Positions 1-7,645 of a DNA stretch of 16,854 nucleotides are shown here, piece by piece. Where the stretch lies: assembly GCA_947096075.1 (NCBI GenBank), contig CAMUQE010000025.1:1-16854 (forward strand), read 5' to 3'. The position numbers and the translations under genes are program-made. The notes below the pieces were generated by a model. That model ran no database searches. It was not told where the DNA came from and saw nothing but the letters and a program-made list of their open reading frames with translations. Source of the stretch: Veillonella parvula. GTDB taxonomy: Bacteria > Bacillota > Negativicutes > Veillonellales > Veillonellaceae. How positions within the stretch are numbered: the first letter of the stretch is position 1; each line of letters starts with the position of its first letter.

Positions 1-5
1 TGATA

Positions 6-12
6 CTCCCCT
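6..12 (-). promoter_or_regulatory. Likely ribosome binding site of a gene starting left of the window
   Basis: Read on the minus strand this is AGGGGAG, a good Shine-Dalgarno match, with only five bases left before the window edge. A minus-strand gene probably starts just outside. In many Firmicutes glmM follows cdaA and ybbR, so glmM is the natural guess, but no coding sequence is visible. A weak hairpin (GGCTAT at 21-26 with ATAGCC at 48-53) lies in the leader. Confidence 0.35.
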
Positions 13-65
13 ATAAAAATGGCTATTTATCAACTGTTTGTTGTGACATAGCCTATATAAATCAT

Positions 66-105
66 AAAAAGGCCCTAATAGAGAAATATTCACTCTATTA
101 GGGTC
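66..105 (-). terminator. Rho-independent terminator after ybbR
   Basis: An 11-bp perfect stem pairs CCCTAATAGAG (73-83) with CTCTATTAGGG (93-103) around a 9-base loop. Two more pairs, one of them G-U, extend it to 71-105. On the minus strand the stem is followed by a T-run (the A-run at 66-70). It lies about 35 bases past the ybbR stop, so it ends the cdaA-ybbR transcript before the next gene. Confidence 0.8.
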
Positions 106-141
106 TTCATCGCAAGATTTCAAAGCCTCACAAAAAACTTA

Positions 142-1068
142 TCATCCATTAAGTACTTTCTTTTGTATTTCTACTTTCACCCGTACCGTTGTGGTATTGC
201 TATTAACACCATTTGGTAACACTAAATTATAGTTTCCCTGTACAGTTTCGGTAGCACCCGATACATCGATAGGTTCTGTTTGTATTTCTGTAACGGAATC
301 AATCATTTCTTCACGACCGGTAACCGTTAGTTGCGTTGGTGTAGCCGACGTAGATTTAACTTCATAACCTTCTGCTACGGTACCAACAGTCGGAACAGTA
401 ATAGGAACTGCCTTTTCTTTACGTAATAAGTTAAGTTCATATTGTGCTTGACCTTGGTTTGGATTAATATGTACATCCAGTACATTACCTGCCGTATCCC
501 AAGCTTCTAAAGTACTAACAGCGCTAAAGTTCTTCGTTTGACCAGCCACATTAACTTTCATGACAACCTTATTCACTGCGTTAACTTGTTGTTTGCGTCC
601 AGAAACAGTTACCTCTTTTGGTACAATCGTGATAGACTTCATGGCAATATCATCTGAGAATTTACCGATTGGAACAATTTCAACAGGAATCTTTTTCTCC
701 GCATATTCGTCAACATTGATAGTGATGGTATCTGGTTTAACCTCCACAAGATTCATCCCTGCAGGAGGAGTAAAATTAATAGTTACATTATTTTGACCTG
801 GTTTTACACCGGATGCATCAATATACGCCCGTAAATTATCTGATTTCATAGACATAATGGTATCACGTGGACCAGCTAGTACAACACGGACCACATCTGG
901 TGCGTCTTCTATGATATAGCCAGAATTGAGATTTTGAACCTGTACAGGTATTGTATAGGTTACTTCCATCACAGGGTTCTGATCGCGCATAATAAAGAAC
1001 CACATAACGATAGCCGCTAACAAGGATAATAATTTAGCAGGCCAATTGCGTTTCAAATGAATCATCAT
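142..1068 (-). CDS. ybbR: YbbR/CdaR family regulator of the c-di-AMP cyclase
   Basis: This is a membrane-anchored extracytoplasmic protein of 308 residues with a short charged N-terminus and one membrane segment at about 11-27. Three YbbR repeats follow, at roughly 37-120, 123-213 and 218-302. Each repeat has a V-x-V-x-G-x-x-x-x-(I/V) type core, such as VVLAGPRDTI, VTVSGRKQQV and LTVTGREEMI. In the family, CdaR contacts the membrane cyclase CdaA and tunes its activity. The start ATG overlaps the cdaA stop by four bases (ATGA), and GGAGGG lies about nine bases upstream, so the two genes are translationally coupled. A terminator follows at 66-105. The family is clear; the direction of its effect on CdaA is known only from other species. 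Confidence 0.9.
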   Translation of the reverse strand: MMIHLKRNWPAKLLSLLAAIVMWFFIMRDQNPVMEVTYTIPVQVQNLNSGYIIEDAPDVVRVVLAGPRDTIMSMKSDNLRAYIDASGVKPGQNNVTINFTPPAGMNLVEVKPDTITINVDEYAEKKIPVEIVPIGKFSDDIAMKSITIVPKEVTVSGRKQQVNAVNKVVMKVNVAGQTKNFSAVSTLEAWDTAGNVLDVHINPNQGQAQYELNLLRKEKAVPITVPTVGTVAEGYEVKSTSATPTQLTVTGREEMIDSVTEIQTEPIDVSGATETVQGNYNLVLPNGVNSNTTTVRVKVEIQKKVLNG

Positions 1069-1877
1069 TTATTTGCCCTCCATTTCCACATACTAGTAAT
1101 GGTTTGACGAGGGCGTTCCATAAAGGTGCGCAATGCCTCTTTAATTTGATCCTCTGGTAAATGGCGATAAATATGACCGCCATACGTATAAGAAATGGTC
1201 CCTGTTTCCTCACTGACAACGACTACAACAGCATCAGTTTGCTCAGACAAGCCAATAGCTGCACGGTGACGTGTACCTAGTTCAGTACTCAATGTGCGGT
1301 CCTCAGTCAACGGTAACAAGCAGCCTGCTGCACGAATTCGCCCATCACGAATGATGAGAGCCCCGTCATGAAGAGGTGTACTGGGAACGAAGATATTTTT
1401 AATCAACTCGCGACTCAATACAGCATCAATAAGAATACCTGTATCTACAAAGTCATTGAGACCTACTTCACGTTCAAAAACGATAAGTGCCCCCGTATGT
1501 TCGCGAGACATAACGCGAGCCGCAGCCATCACTTCATTAATGGCCATATCCATCTCTTCTTCGTTTACATTTTGTGCCTTGCTAAAAATTCGTCCACGCC
1601 CCAATTGTTCTAGAGCACGACGCAATTCTGGTTGGAATACAACCGGTAACGCAAAAAGAAGAACGGTCATACTTTGTTGCAAAATCCAGTTGATAACGTA
1701 TAGATTTAACAGATGACTCAATAAATTTAAAATTGCCAACATAACGAGACCTTTCAAAAGAGAAACGGCCCGCGTATCTTTAAGCAATTTATATAAATAG
1801 TAAATACCAATGGCAACGATTATGATATCAACGATATCAAGAAGCCTAAAGGTATGTATAAGTGCGTCAATATGCAT
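1065..1877 (-). CDS. cdaA: Diadenylate cyclase CdaA (membrane c-di-AMP synthase)
   Basis: It condenses two ATP into cyclic di-AMP, a second messenger that controls potassium uptake, osmolyte transport and cell-wall balance. The 270-residue length is standard. Three hydrophobic segments (about 14-30, 38-56 and 61-80) form the membrane domain. A linker and the DAC domain follow, with the two signature motifs intact: DGA at 171-173 (in TPLHDGALII) and RHR at 203-205 (in GTRHRAAIG). The start at 1877 has AAGGAGC about seven bases upstream. A good sigma-A-type promoter lies at 1936-1964, and ybbR follows with a four-base overlap. In Firmicutes cdaA, cdaR and glmM often form one operon; here a terminator separates whatever follows ybbR. 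Confidence 0.95.
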   Translation of the reverse strand: MHIDALIHTFRLLDIVDIIIVAIGIYYLYKLLKDTRAVSLLKGLVMLAILNLLSHLLNLYVINWILQQSMTVLLFALPVVFQPELRRALEQLGRGRIFSKAQNVNEEEMDMAINEVMAAARVMSREHTGALIVFEREVGLNDFVDTGILIDAVLSRELIKNIFVPSTPLHDGALIIRDGRIRAAGCLLPLTEDRTLSTELGTRHRAAIGLSEQTDAVVVVVSEETGTISYTYGGHIYRHLPEDQIKEALRTFMERPRQTITSMWKWRANK

Positions 1878-1901
1878 AAAAATAGCTCCTTATACAAAAT
1901 A

Positions 1902-1935
1902 ATAAGGTACAATCAATTCTTTGACTGTACCTTAT
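1902..1935 (-). terminator. Hairpin ending the molybdenum hydroxylase operon, overlapping the cdaA start site
   Basis: ATAAGGTACA (1902-1911) pairs perfectly with TGTACCTTAT (1926-1935). An inner TCAA/TTGA stem and a TTCT loop lie inside after one mismatch. On the minus strand the stem is followed by an AT-rich tail with TTTT. It lies about 60 bases beyond the last gene of the operon and fits a terminator. The stem GC content is low. Because the cdaA -10 box abuts it at 1936-1941, it could also serve as an operator. Confidence 0.55.
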
Positions 1936-1964
1936 ATTTTAACTCATTTTGAGAGTACTGTAAA
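1936..1964 (-). promoter_or_regulatory. Promoter of cdaA-ybbR
   Basis: On the minus strand TTTACA (-35) is followed by a 17-base spacer and TAAAAT (-10). The expected start near 1929 gives a leader of about 50 bases to the cdaA ATG. The start falls inside the hairpin at 1902-1935, so transcripts made here would lack most of the upstream arm and should not fold the full terminator. Confidence 0.6.
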
Positions 1965-1993
1965 TTTATAAACAAACGCTGAATGAGATTTTA

Positions 1994-2308
1994 TTAGATG
2001 TTTTGTGTTTCAATCCATACATCCATTTGTCCCCCACAAACCATGCCTTCTTTAACAGCTACGTCATCATCAAGGAGAACATCAATACGACGGTGAGCTT
2101 CTTTTTTATTCAAGGAGTCCACAGCACTTAGGCGGATTTCATTTTCTGCACGGCCGCCGCCAATAGTGCCAAAAATAGATCCATCAGGAAATACAACCAT
2201 AGATGTACCAGCTTTACGAGGTGTGGATCCACGAGTATATAAAATAGTGGCTACTGCTAAGGTTTCATTTTTACGTTCACTAAGATATTCAATAAACTCA
2301 CGATTCAT
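1994..2308 (-). CDS. XdhC/CoxI-domain maturation protein, stand-alone CoxI half
   Basis: This 104-residue protein is a complete CoxI (XdhC N-terminal) domain without the Rossmann half. It carries the hallmark stretch GSTPRKAG, the following G-T-I-G-G-G segment, and a terminal CGGQMDVWIE strand with the conserved cysteine. XdhC proteins bind the molybdenum cofactor, help place its terminal sulfur ligand and deliver it to xanthine-dehydrogenase-type enzymes. Most family members are 260-350 residues with both halves fused. Here the Rossmann half is the gene immediately upstream and overlaps this one by 11 bases. This is the last gene of the operon; a hairpin terminator follows at 1902-1935. The two halves probably act as a pair, which is inference. 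Confidence 0.85.
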   Translation of the reverse strand: MNREFIEYLSERKNETLAVATILYTRGSTPRKAGTSMVVFPDGSIFGTIGGGRAENEIRLSAVDSLNKKEAHRRIDVLLDDDVAVKEGMVCGGQMDVWIETQNI

Positions 2309-3026
2309 GGATCACTCTACCTTTCCGCAATGAGCCGCCTTTTTTACCACGTACCACTGCCAAATATTCACTAACGATAGATAATGCAATTTCCTCAGGA
2401 GTTTGAGCTCCTAAATCTAGCCCAATAGGTGCATATACCATATCTAACTCATCTTGAGTCCACCCCTGCTCACGCAACACTTCAAAGGCGTGATGAATGC
2501 GTTTTTGGCTGCCCATAACGCCCATATAGGTAGGCAAGTACCCTCGTAATTGTTCTAAACATATATTATCGTACTCATGAGCACGCGTCACAATGATAAA
2601 GCCATTATATTCATCAAGAGGTAAATCGTTCTTGAAGTTTTCTAAAGGTAAGCACTTACGTGTAACACGTTCATCAAAGAATTCAGGAACTACATATTCT
2701 GGACGGTCATCTACGACTGTAACACGACAGCCAATAAATAACAGCAAATCAGTAATAGCTCGGCTAACATGACCTGCGCCTAATACGAGAACTGACGGAT
2801 CATTTTCTACAGGTTGTACGAAACACTCCATTTCGCCTACCATGCAGAGAGAATTTAGCTTTGCTTTATCTACAGTAAATCCTTCAATAGGAGTTCCGTA
2901 TAGAACACTTCCATCTTCAGCATAAATAGTCTTATCCCCCTGACGAGGACCGGATAGAACTGTAACCATCACGGTAGTTTCAGTAACCTGCAGACGGTTT
3001 TTCATCACATCATAAATTGTTTCCAT
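2298..3026 (-). CDS. XdhC family maturation protein, Rossmann half with degenerate CoxI segment
   Basis: This 242-residue protein belongs to the XdhC/CoxI family of molybdenum-hydroxylase maturation factors. Residues from about 78 onward form the XdhC C-terminal Rossmann domain: VLVLGAGHVSRAI is the nucleotide-binding glycine-rich loop, VTVVDDRPEY the second strand, and GVMGSQKR and APIGLDLGAQTPEEIA are typical conserved segments. The first 75 residues look like a worn CoxI domain. They keep GEMECFVQP, but the usual CGG motif is altered to CMVG and GSTPRKAG is absent. A separate intact CoxI protein is encoded directly downstream and may supply what is missing. The start has AAAGGA upstream and overlaps the end of yqeB by 17 bases. 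Confidence 0.85.
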   Translation of the reverse strand: METIYDVMKNRLQVTETTVMVTVLSGPRQGDKTIYAEDGSVLYGTPIEGFTVDKAKLNSLCMVGEMECFVQPVENDPSVLVLGAGHVSRAITDLLLFIGCRVTVVDDRPEYVVPEFFDERVTRKCLPLENFKNDLPLDEYNGFIIVTRAHEYDNICLEQLRGYLPTYMGVMGSQKRIHHAFEVLREQGWTQDELDMVYAPIGLDLGAQTPEEIALSIVSEYLAVVRGKKGGSLRKGRVIHES

Positions 3027-3822
3027 CTAGATTCCTTTCATAATCCCAAGCGGTAACAGCCTCTAAAACGCCACCACCAACAGCTAGAGATTTATCTGAA
3101 ATACTATAACAATGAGACTCTTCACAACGAGCATCCACATCAGCCAACTTAAAATGATCTGATACGATGAGCCCACTTTTTAAAATTCCTCGTAGAATGC
3201 CTGTAATTTTAGCTCGGACTGGTTCTTCATCGACATAACCAATCACCTCATTGGCTTGTACAGAATCCCCAATATGCCGTTTTGCTGTAAATAGTCCAGC
3301 CTTTGGAGAATGGATAACGCGCTCATGAGTGTAGCCACCTACATTTCCAGGGATACCTGTATTAGGTTGAGCCGGCCCATCATAGATACAGCGACCTAAT
3401 GAATGACCACGCATCGTTTCAATGACCACATCTACATCTTCTCCAGCAGTAAATCCAGGGCCAACACCTATAACGAGCTCTGCATCATCTCGTTTTGTTC
3501 CAAGATTCTTTTTACTCAAAATAGCATCGACTACAATCTCTGGTTTTAAAGTGTCCAATAATTCCTCATATGAGCTAGTAACAACGGGAATGATTTCCTG
3601 TGCCAATGTATCCTTCACTTCACCAATAGACACATGACGAGCAACAAAACGTTCCAAAATCATTTCTCCACGATGAACCGCGTTACCGTAACATACTTCG
3701 CGGCGAATCATGGTAGGAATCGCTATTTCACTAATTACAACGGGATAGCCCGCCCGTCTCAATCTATATACAGCGCCGGAAGCGATGTCTCCGCCTCCAC
3801 GCATGAGTACCAATGGTTTCAT
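3010..3822 (-). CDS. yqeB: YqeB family selenium-dependent molybdenum hydroxylase maturation protein
   Basis: A 270-residue member of the YqeB (EF2563-type) family, found beside selenium-dependent molybdenum hydroxylases. Its biochemical role is not settled; it is thought to help make or insert the labile selenium ligand at the molybdenum centre. Visible family features are an N-terminal RGGGDIASG nucleotide-fold motif, IRREV near residue 40, VDAILSKKNLGT near 97-108, VIGVGPGFTAGEDVD near 117-131, ETMRGHSLGR, and PNTGIPGNVGGY near 153-164. A short hammerhead-like segment (about 175-225) follows. It overlaps mocA by four bases (ATGA) and the next xdhC-type gene by 17 bases, so translation is coupled throughout. 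Confidence 0.88.
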   Translation of the reverse strand: MKPLVLMRGGGDIASGAVYRLRRAGYPVVISEIAIPTMIRREVCYGNAVHRGEMILERFVARHVSIGEVKDTLAQEIIPVVTSSYEELLDTLKPEIVVDAILSKKNLGTKRDDAELVIGVGPGFTAGEDVDVVIETMRGHSLGRCIYDGPAQPNTGIPGNVGGYTHERVIHSPKAGLFTAKRHIGDSVQANEVIGYVDEEPVRAKITGILRGILKSGLIVSDHFKLADVDARCEESHCYSISDKSLAVGGGVLEAVTAWDYERNLDGNNL

Positions 3823-4541
3823 AATGCCTCACTTTCACGATGTTTCAAACGCTCAAAATCATCGGGTGTATCTATATCGTCGCCAATATCATCACTAATC
3901 CATAATTTCACGACATGGGCTTTACCATCACCACGAATAATGGTCTTACCGCCTTGATCCCCTTGAATCTGCTGTAAAAAATCAAACCAATGAGAACCAA
4001 AAATAACAGGATTCCCCGAGTGATAATTCGCCCCATAATGTGGAACGACGATAGTTTTCGGATGAAAGTTATCACTAAATGCACTAATGACCTCATGTAC
4101 AACAGCACTCGTCAGAAGTGGTTGATCCCCTACTGAACAGAGAATACCGTCTAGCGGTATGGGCGACGTATTCACCAAATGATGTACTCCCAACGCTATG
4201 GATACTCCTTGCCCTAGTTCAGGATGGTCATTTCGAATGGCTTCAAAACCATAGCTTGTGACAATAGGTTCTAGTTTCTCATGATCATCACCAGTAACCG
4301 CCACAAAAGGTAGTTTACACGACGCAGCAGAAACTACCTGTCCACCCCATCCACATTGAAGAGCCCCACAGACCGCATCTAGAACAGTCTTACCACGCCA
4401 GGGCAAGAGTTGCTTATTACATCCCATGCGCTTGGATTGTCCTCCCACAAGGAGGACAATACCAATATGCAAAGGATGACGGTCTATGGGGTCTTTCATG
4501 GGACTAAAAGCGGTGTCACAATTTGCTTTCATAATAGTCAT
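3819..4541 (-). CDS. mocA: Molybdenum cofactor cytidylyltransferase (MocA type)
   Basis: It transfers CMP from CTP to molybdopterin, giving the cytosine dinucleotide cofactor used by bacterial xanthine-dehydrogenase-family enzymes. The 240-residue protein has the nucleotidyltransferase signature LVGGQSKRMGCNKQLLPW at about 32-49, a variant of the usual LAAGxSxRMG. It also has SVGDQPLL, the GDQP metal and nucleotide motif, and SGNPVIFG later on. It is slightly longer than the roughly 200-residue norm because of about 25 extra N-terminal residues. ATG 4541 lies six bases after the yqeC stop but has only a weak TAGG binding site; ATG 4532 or 4499 are alternatives. Cytidylyl rather than guanylyl specificity is inferred from its neighbours. 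Confidence 0.87.
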   Translation of the reverse strand: MTIMKANCDTAFSPMKDPIDRHPLHIGIVLLVGGQSKRMGCNKQLLPWRGKTVLDAVCGALQCGWGGQVVSAASCKLPFVAVTGDDHEKLEPIVTSYGFEAIRNDHPELGQGVSIALGVHHLVNTSPIPLDGILCSVGDQPLLTSAVVHEVISAFSDNFHPKTIVVPHYGANYHSGNPVIFGSHWFDFLQQIQGDQGGKTIIRGDGKAHVVKLWISDDIGDDIDTPDDFERLKHRESEAL

Positions 4542-4547
4542 GAGTAC

Positions 4548-5306
4548 CTACCGACATTGAATAATGCGACGGATTTCACAACTTGCTTTATATCCATCAG
4601 CCAAAATGATAGCCGTAATATCGCTATCAACAATATGATCAATAAAATCATCGATAATGCGATGTTGCACTGTTTCATAACCAGTACAGAACAGTATTTT
4701 CTTGCCTTTACTGTATTGGAATAAACCTTGTTTATGTAAAACAAGATCAGCCAACATACGCGGAGTTACAATAGCCCCCATATCGCGTTTTACGATATCT
4801 TGAACGAGCTCAATATTATGTACGTGCTCATCATCTAATGGGGCCCCTAGCATTTGTAGATTGACAAGACCAATCGTAGTCTTTGTAAGAGATGGAATGA
4901 CAGGCTCAGTCGTCTTAGGCGCCTTGAGCCATTTTTCCCTCGCCCCATCGGCTTCTACAACAATTTGCCAATTTGGATGTAACTTGGCTAAACCATCGAT
5001 AAGATCACAATCTAAGGAGTCTACTTTTGTTCCTGTAATTCCAGCGAACCACGCACCACAATAGCCACGTAAAAGTCGGTCAGTACAATACTCATCAGCT
5101 TCATTAATATTACGAGTATAAATCGGTTCATAATGAGCCACCTGAGATTCATAGAGTCGAGTTGTAGTCGTAACTACGATTGGCTGACCTTTCAGCCGTC
5201 CATATTCTACTAGTTTTGAAAGCACAGTCGTTTTACCGCCTGCCCCAACAAGGGCAACGATTCCCGGCTGAATCAATCGATTCCAATAGGATGTTTGTGA
5301 TGTCAT
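4548..5306 (-). CDS. yqeC: Selenium cofactor biosynthesis protein YqeC
   Basis: A 252-residue P-loop protein of the YqeC family, which co-occurs with YqeB, MocA and orphan SelD in genomes with selenium-dependent molybdenum hydroxylases. The nucleotide-binding loop GAGGKTT is at 21-27. VVTTTTRLY follows near 42-50, VEADGAREKWLKAP near 125-139, and TPRMLADLVLHKQG later on. The reaction has not been established, so the proposed role in preparing the selenium ligand rests on genomic association. The start at 5306 is firm: AAGGAGG lies nine bases upstream. It sits 41 bases after the molybdopterin subunit gene, the widest gap in the operon, and just before mocA. Confidence 0.88.
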   Translation of the reverse strand: MTSQTSYWNRLIQPGIVALVGAGGKTTVLSKLVEYGRLKGQPIVVTTTTRLYESQVAHYEPIYTRNINEADEYCTDRLLRGYCGAWFAGITGTKVDSLDCDLIDGLAKLHPNWQIVVEADGAREKWLKAPKTTEPVIPSLTKTTIGLVNLQMLGAPLDDEHVHNIELVQDIVKRDMGAIVTPRMLADLVLHKQGLFQYSKGKKILFCTGYETVQHRIIDDFIDHIVDSDITAIILADGYKASCEIRRIIQCR

Positions 5307-5347
5307 AGAACCAGGCCTCCTTAGAAAGTAAAAGGAACTAGAAATCT

Positions 5348-7645
5348 CTATACTTTATATTTCTCGTCCATAGCCATAAATACCTTCTCAGGTGTCATAG
5401 GTAATGTACGAATATCCGCACCAACTGCATTTTTAATGGCATGTTGGATAGCAGGGCACCCCGTATTGATGACAACCTCACCAATAGATTTAGCTCCGAA
5501 TCCACCTGTAGGCTCGTAAGATTCTACAAAGTCTGTATGTAATTCACCAATATCCTGACGGGTTGGGATTTTATAAGTCATAAGATTATTTGTTTCCAAA
5601 CGACCATTGTTGGAATAGCGTACATCTTCATATAAAGCCATCCCGATAGCTTGTACCACACCACCCTCAACTTGAACGCGAGCCAATTTAGGGTTGATAA
5701 CAGTACCGCAATCAACACAAGAATAGAAATGAAGAGGAATAACCTTACCTGTTTGTTTATCTACCTTTACCTCAGCAATAGATGCCATAAATGGAGGTGG
5801 AGACGTATGACTGCCCCATGTAGCGAAACCAGACAATTGCTCCGCATTAGCACCAACTAATAATTTTGGTGCCAATTGATGGATATCCATTGTTTTGGAG
5901 CCGTCTTTCGTGGTAGCTACAACGCCGTCAAAGTCAATGTTCTCAACGTCGGTTTCAAAGAATTGAGCAAATTTAGCAATAATCTTAGTGCGTAACTCTT
6001 CTGCAGCCATCTTAGCAGCAGTACCCGTTACATAGGTTGTACTAGATGCGTAGGACCCTGGATCGAATGGTACGATATCTGTATCTGATTCAATAACAGT
6101 CATATATTCCATAGGACAACCTATTACTTCACAGGCCATTTGAGTTAATACGGTATTAGCCCCCATGCCCATATCAGAAGATCCAGTATACAATGTATAA
6201 TTGCCATCGTCACCAAGTCGGATTTCAACAGATGCTACGTCGATATTTGCGACACCAGAGCCTTGTAATGCTAAAGCCATGCCAAGTCCACCGCGATAGC
6301 GCTCATCGATGTCCCAAGAATGAGGGCGTTCATCCCAACGAGCCATTTCTTTTACACGATTTACAGTATCTTGGAAAAGACCAGAATCAAGATATTCATC
6401 TGGAGCATATACTAAGCTTTGTTCACCTTCCGCTATTAAGTTCTTCTGACGTAGTTCAGCTGGATCAATCCCCATTTTGTCAGCCAATTGGTTAACAGCA
6501 CATTCTAATGGCCACAAGGCTTCTGTTGCACCATACCCACGGAAAGCACCACCCGGAGTTTGGTTAGTATACACACCTTCTGTACCATAATGAACAGCAG
6601 TCGCTTTGTTGTACAAAGGCACAGATTTATGTTCACCAGCCGTTGTAGTAGTGAAGCAATGAGTTGCATGTGCCCCAGCGGCTGTGATGGAGTCCATATC
6701 AATAACTTTAATAATGCCATCTTTCGTAGCACCTACACGAATTTTCCATTCACGAGCATGACGTGTAGTGGAGCAAGTTTGTGCTTCTGTACGATCGTAT
6801 AAAAGATAACAAGGTTTTTTCAATGTCCACGCTACGAAAGCTGTCATAATTTCTGTACAAGCTGTTTGTTTAGAACCGAAGCCACCACCAATACGAGGCT
6901 TAATTACACGGACTTTTGTAGCCGGAATACCGAGTGCACGAGCGATGTGACGGCGTACATGGAATACGATTTGCGTAGAGGATACAATAACTACACGACC
7001 TAGCGCATCTATATATCCAAAGCTTTGGAATGGTTCCATCGTTGTTTGGCGTGTGGCCTGGTCAAAGTATGTACCTTCTGCCACGTAATCACATTTAGCG
7101 AGTTCTGCTTCCACATCTCCTACCCGTTTGTGATAGGATACGCAAATATTGCGTTTGTAGTCTTGACCTACAGGGATATTGTTGTGAATATCGTCTTCAG
7201 GATGTACTATAGTTTCATGATCGATAGCTGTATGCATATCAAGCACAGGTTTCTGTACTTCGTACTCAACCTTGATAAGAGGCATAGCTTTTAGCGCTGT
7301 AGCTTCATCTTTTGCTACGATGAGAGCTACTTCGTCTCCAACATAACGAACTACAGGGTCTAAGATGAGCGCATCATAAGCGGATGGCTCTGGATATGTT
7401 TGACCTGCTAATGTGAATCGCGTATCAGGCACATCTTCATAAGTAAAAATAGCTTCTATGCCAGGGATCAATTTAGCTTTAGATGTATCAATAGATTTGA
7501 TGCGCGCTTGAGCATGAGGGCTACGAAGAACCTTAATAACAAGTGCATCTTTGGGAACAAAATCGCCAGTATAAGACGGTTTACCAGACAAAATACCTTT
7601 TGAGTCAACTTTGTCATAAGATTTACCAATATGCTTGTTCATCAT
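5348..7645 (-). CDS. xdhA: Xanthine dehydrogenase-type hydroxylase, molybdopterin-binding subunit
   Basis: The large catalytic subunit (765 residues, about 83 kDa) of a three-subunit molybdenum hydroxylase that oxidises a purine or other N-heterocycle with water as oxygen source. Residues 15-125 are the a/b hammerhead domain; the molybdopterin-binding domains follow. Motifs include GGGFGSKQ (253-260), GGAFRGYG with its substrate-binding Arg (365-372), a GSSDMGMG loop (488-495), and GAKSIGEV with the presumed catalytic Glu723. The residue after GGGFGSK is Gln, where mammalian xanthine oxidase has a substrate-binding Glu, so the exact substrate is uncertain. From memory, a Veillonella atypica xanthine dehydrogenase with three subunits near these sizes and a cytosine-dinucleotide cofactor has been described. 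The start shares one base with the preceding stop (TAATG) and has AAGGAGG upstream. Confidence 0.92.
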   Translation of the reverse strand: MMNKHIGKSYDKVDSKGILSGKPSYTGDFVPKDALVIKVLRSPHAQARIKSIDTSKAKLIPGIEAIFTYEDVPDTRFTLAGQTYPEPSAYDALILDPVVRYVGDEVALIVAKDEATALKAMPLIKVEYEVQKPVLDMHTAIDHETIVHPEDDIHNNIPVGQDYKRNICVSYHKRVGDVEAELAKCDYVAEGTYFDQATRQTTMEPFQSFGYIDALGRVVIVSSTQIVFHVRRHIARALGIPATKVRVIKPRIGGGFGSKQTACTEIMTAFVAWTLKKPCYLLYDRTEAQTCSTTRHAREWKIRVGATKDGIIKVIDMDSITAAGAHATHCFTTTTAGEHKSVPLYNKATAVHYGTEGVYTNQTPGGAFRGYGATEALWPLECAVNQLADKMGIDPAELRQKNLIAEGEQSLVYAPDEYLDSGLFQDTVNRVKEMARWDERPHSWDIDERYRGGLGMALALQGSGVANIDVASVEIRLGDDGNYTLYTGSSDMGMGANTVLTQMACEVIGCPMEYMTVIESDTDIVPFDPGSYASSTTYVTGTAAKMAAEELRTKIIAKFAQFFETDVENIDFDGVVATTKDGSKTMDIHQLAPKLLVGANAEQLSGFATWGSHTSPPPFMASIAEVKVDKQTGKVIPLHFYSCVDCGTVINPKLARVQVEGGVVQAIGMALYEDVRYSNNGRLETNNLMTYKIPTRQDIGELHTDFVESYEPTGGFGAKSIGEVVINTGCPAIQHAIKNAVGADIRTLPMTPEKVFMAMDEKYKV

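Noticed and set aside
21..53. GGCTAT/ATAGCC hairpin in the leader at the left edge as a terminator or riboswitch
   Set aside because: Only 6 bp with a 21-base loop; too weak to call without the gene it precedes.
2290..2310. Possible selenocysteine or frameshift joining the two XdhC-type genes
   Set aside because: The first gene ends in TGA, but the second gene starts in another frame and encodes the N-terminal domain of the family, so readthrough would not rebuild a normal XdhC. No selenocysteine insertion element is apparent.
6193..7294. Several plus-strand open frames of 80-100 codons inside the molybdenum subunit gene
   Set aside because: They lie opposite a well-supported conserved gene, have no ribosome binding sites or recognisable domains, and are of low-complexity, Cys/His-rich composition typical of antisense shadows.
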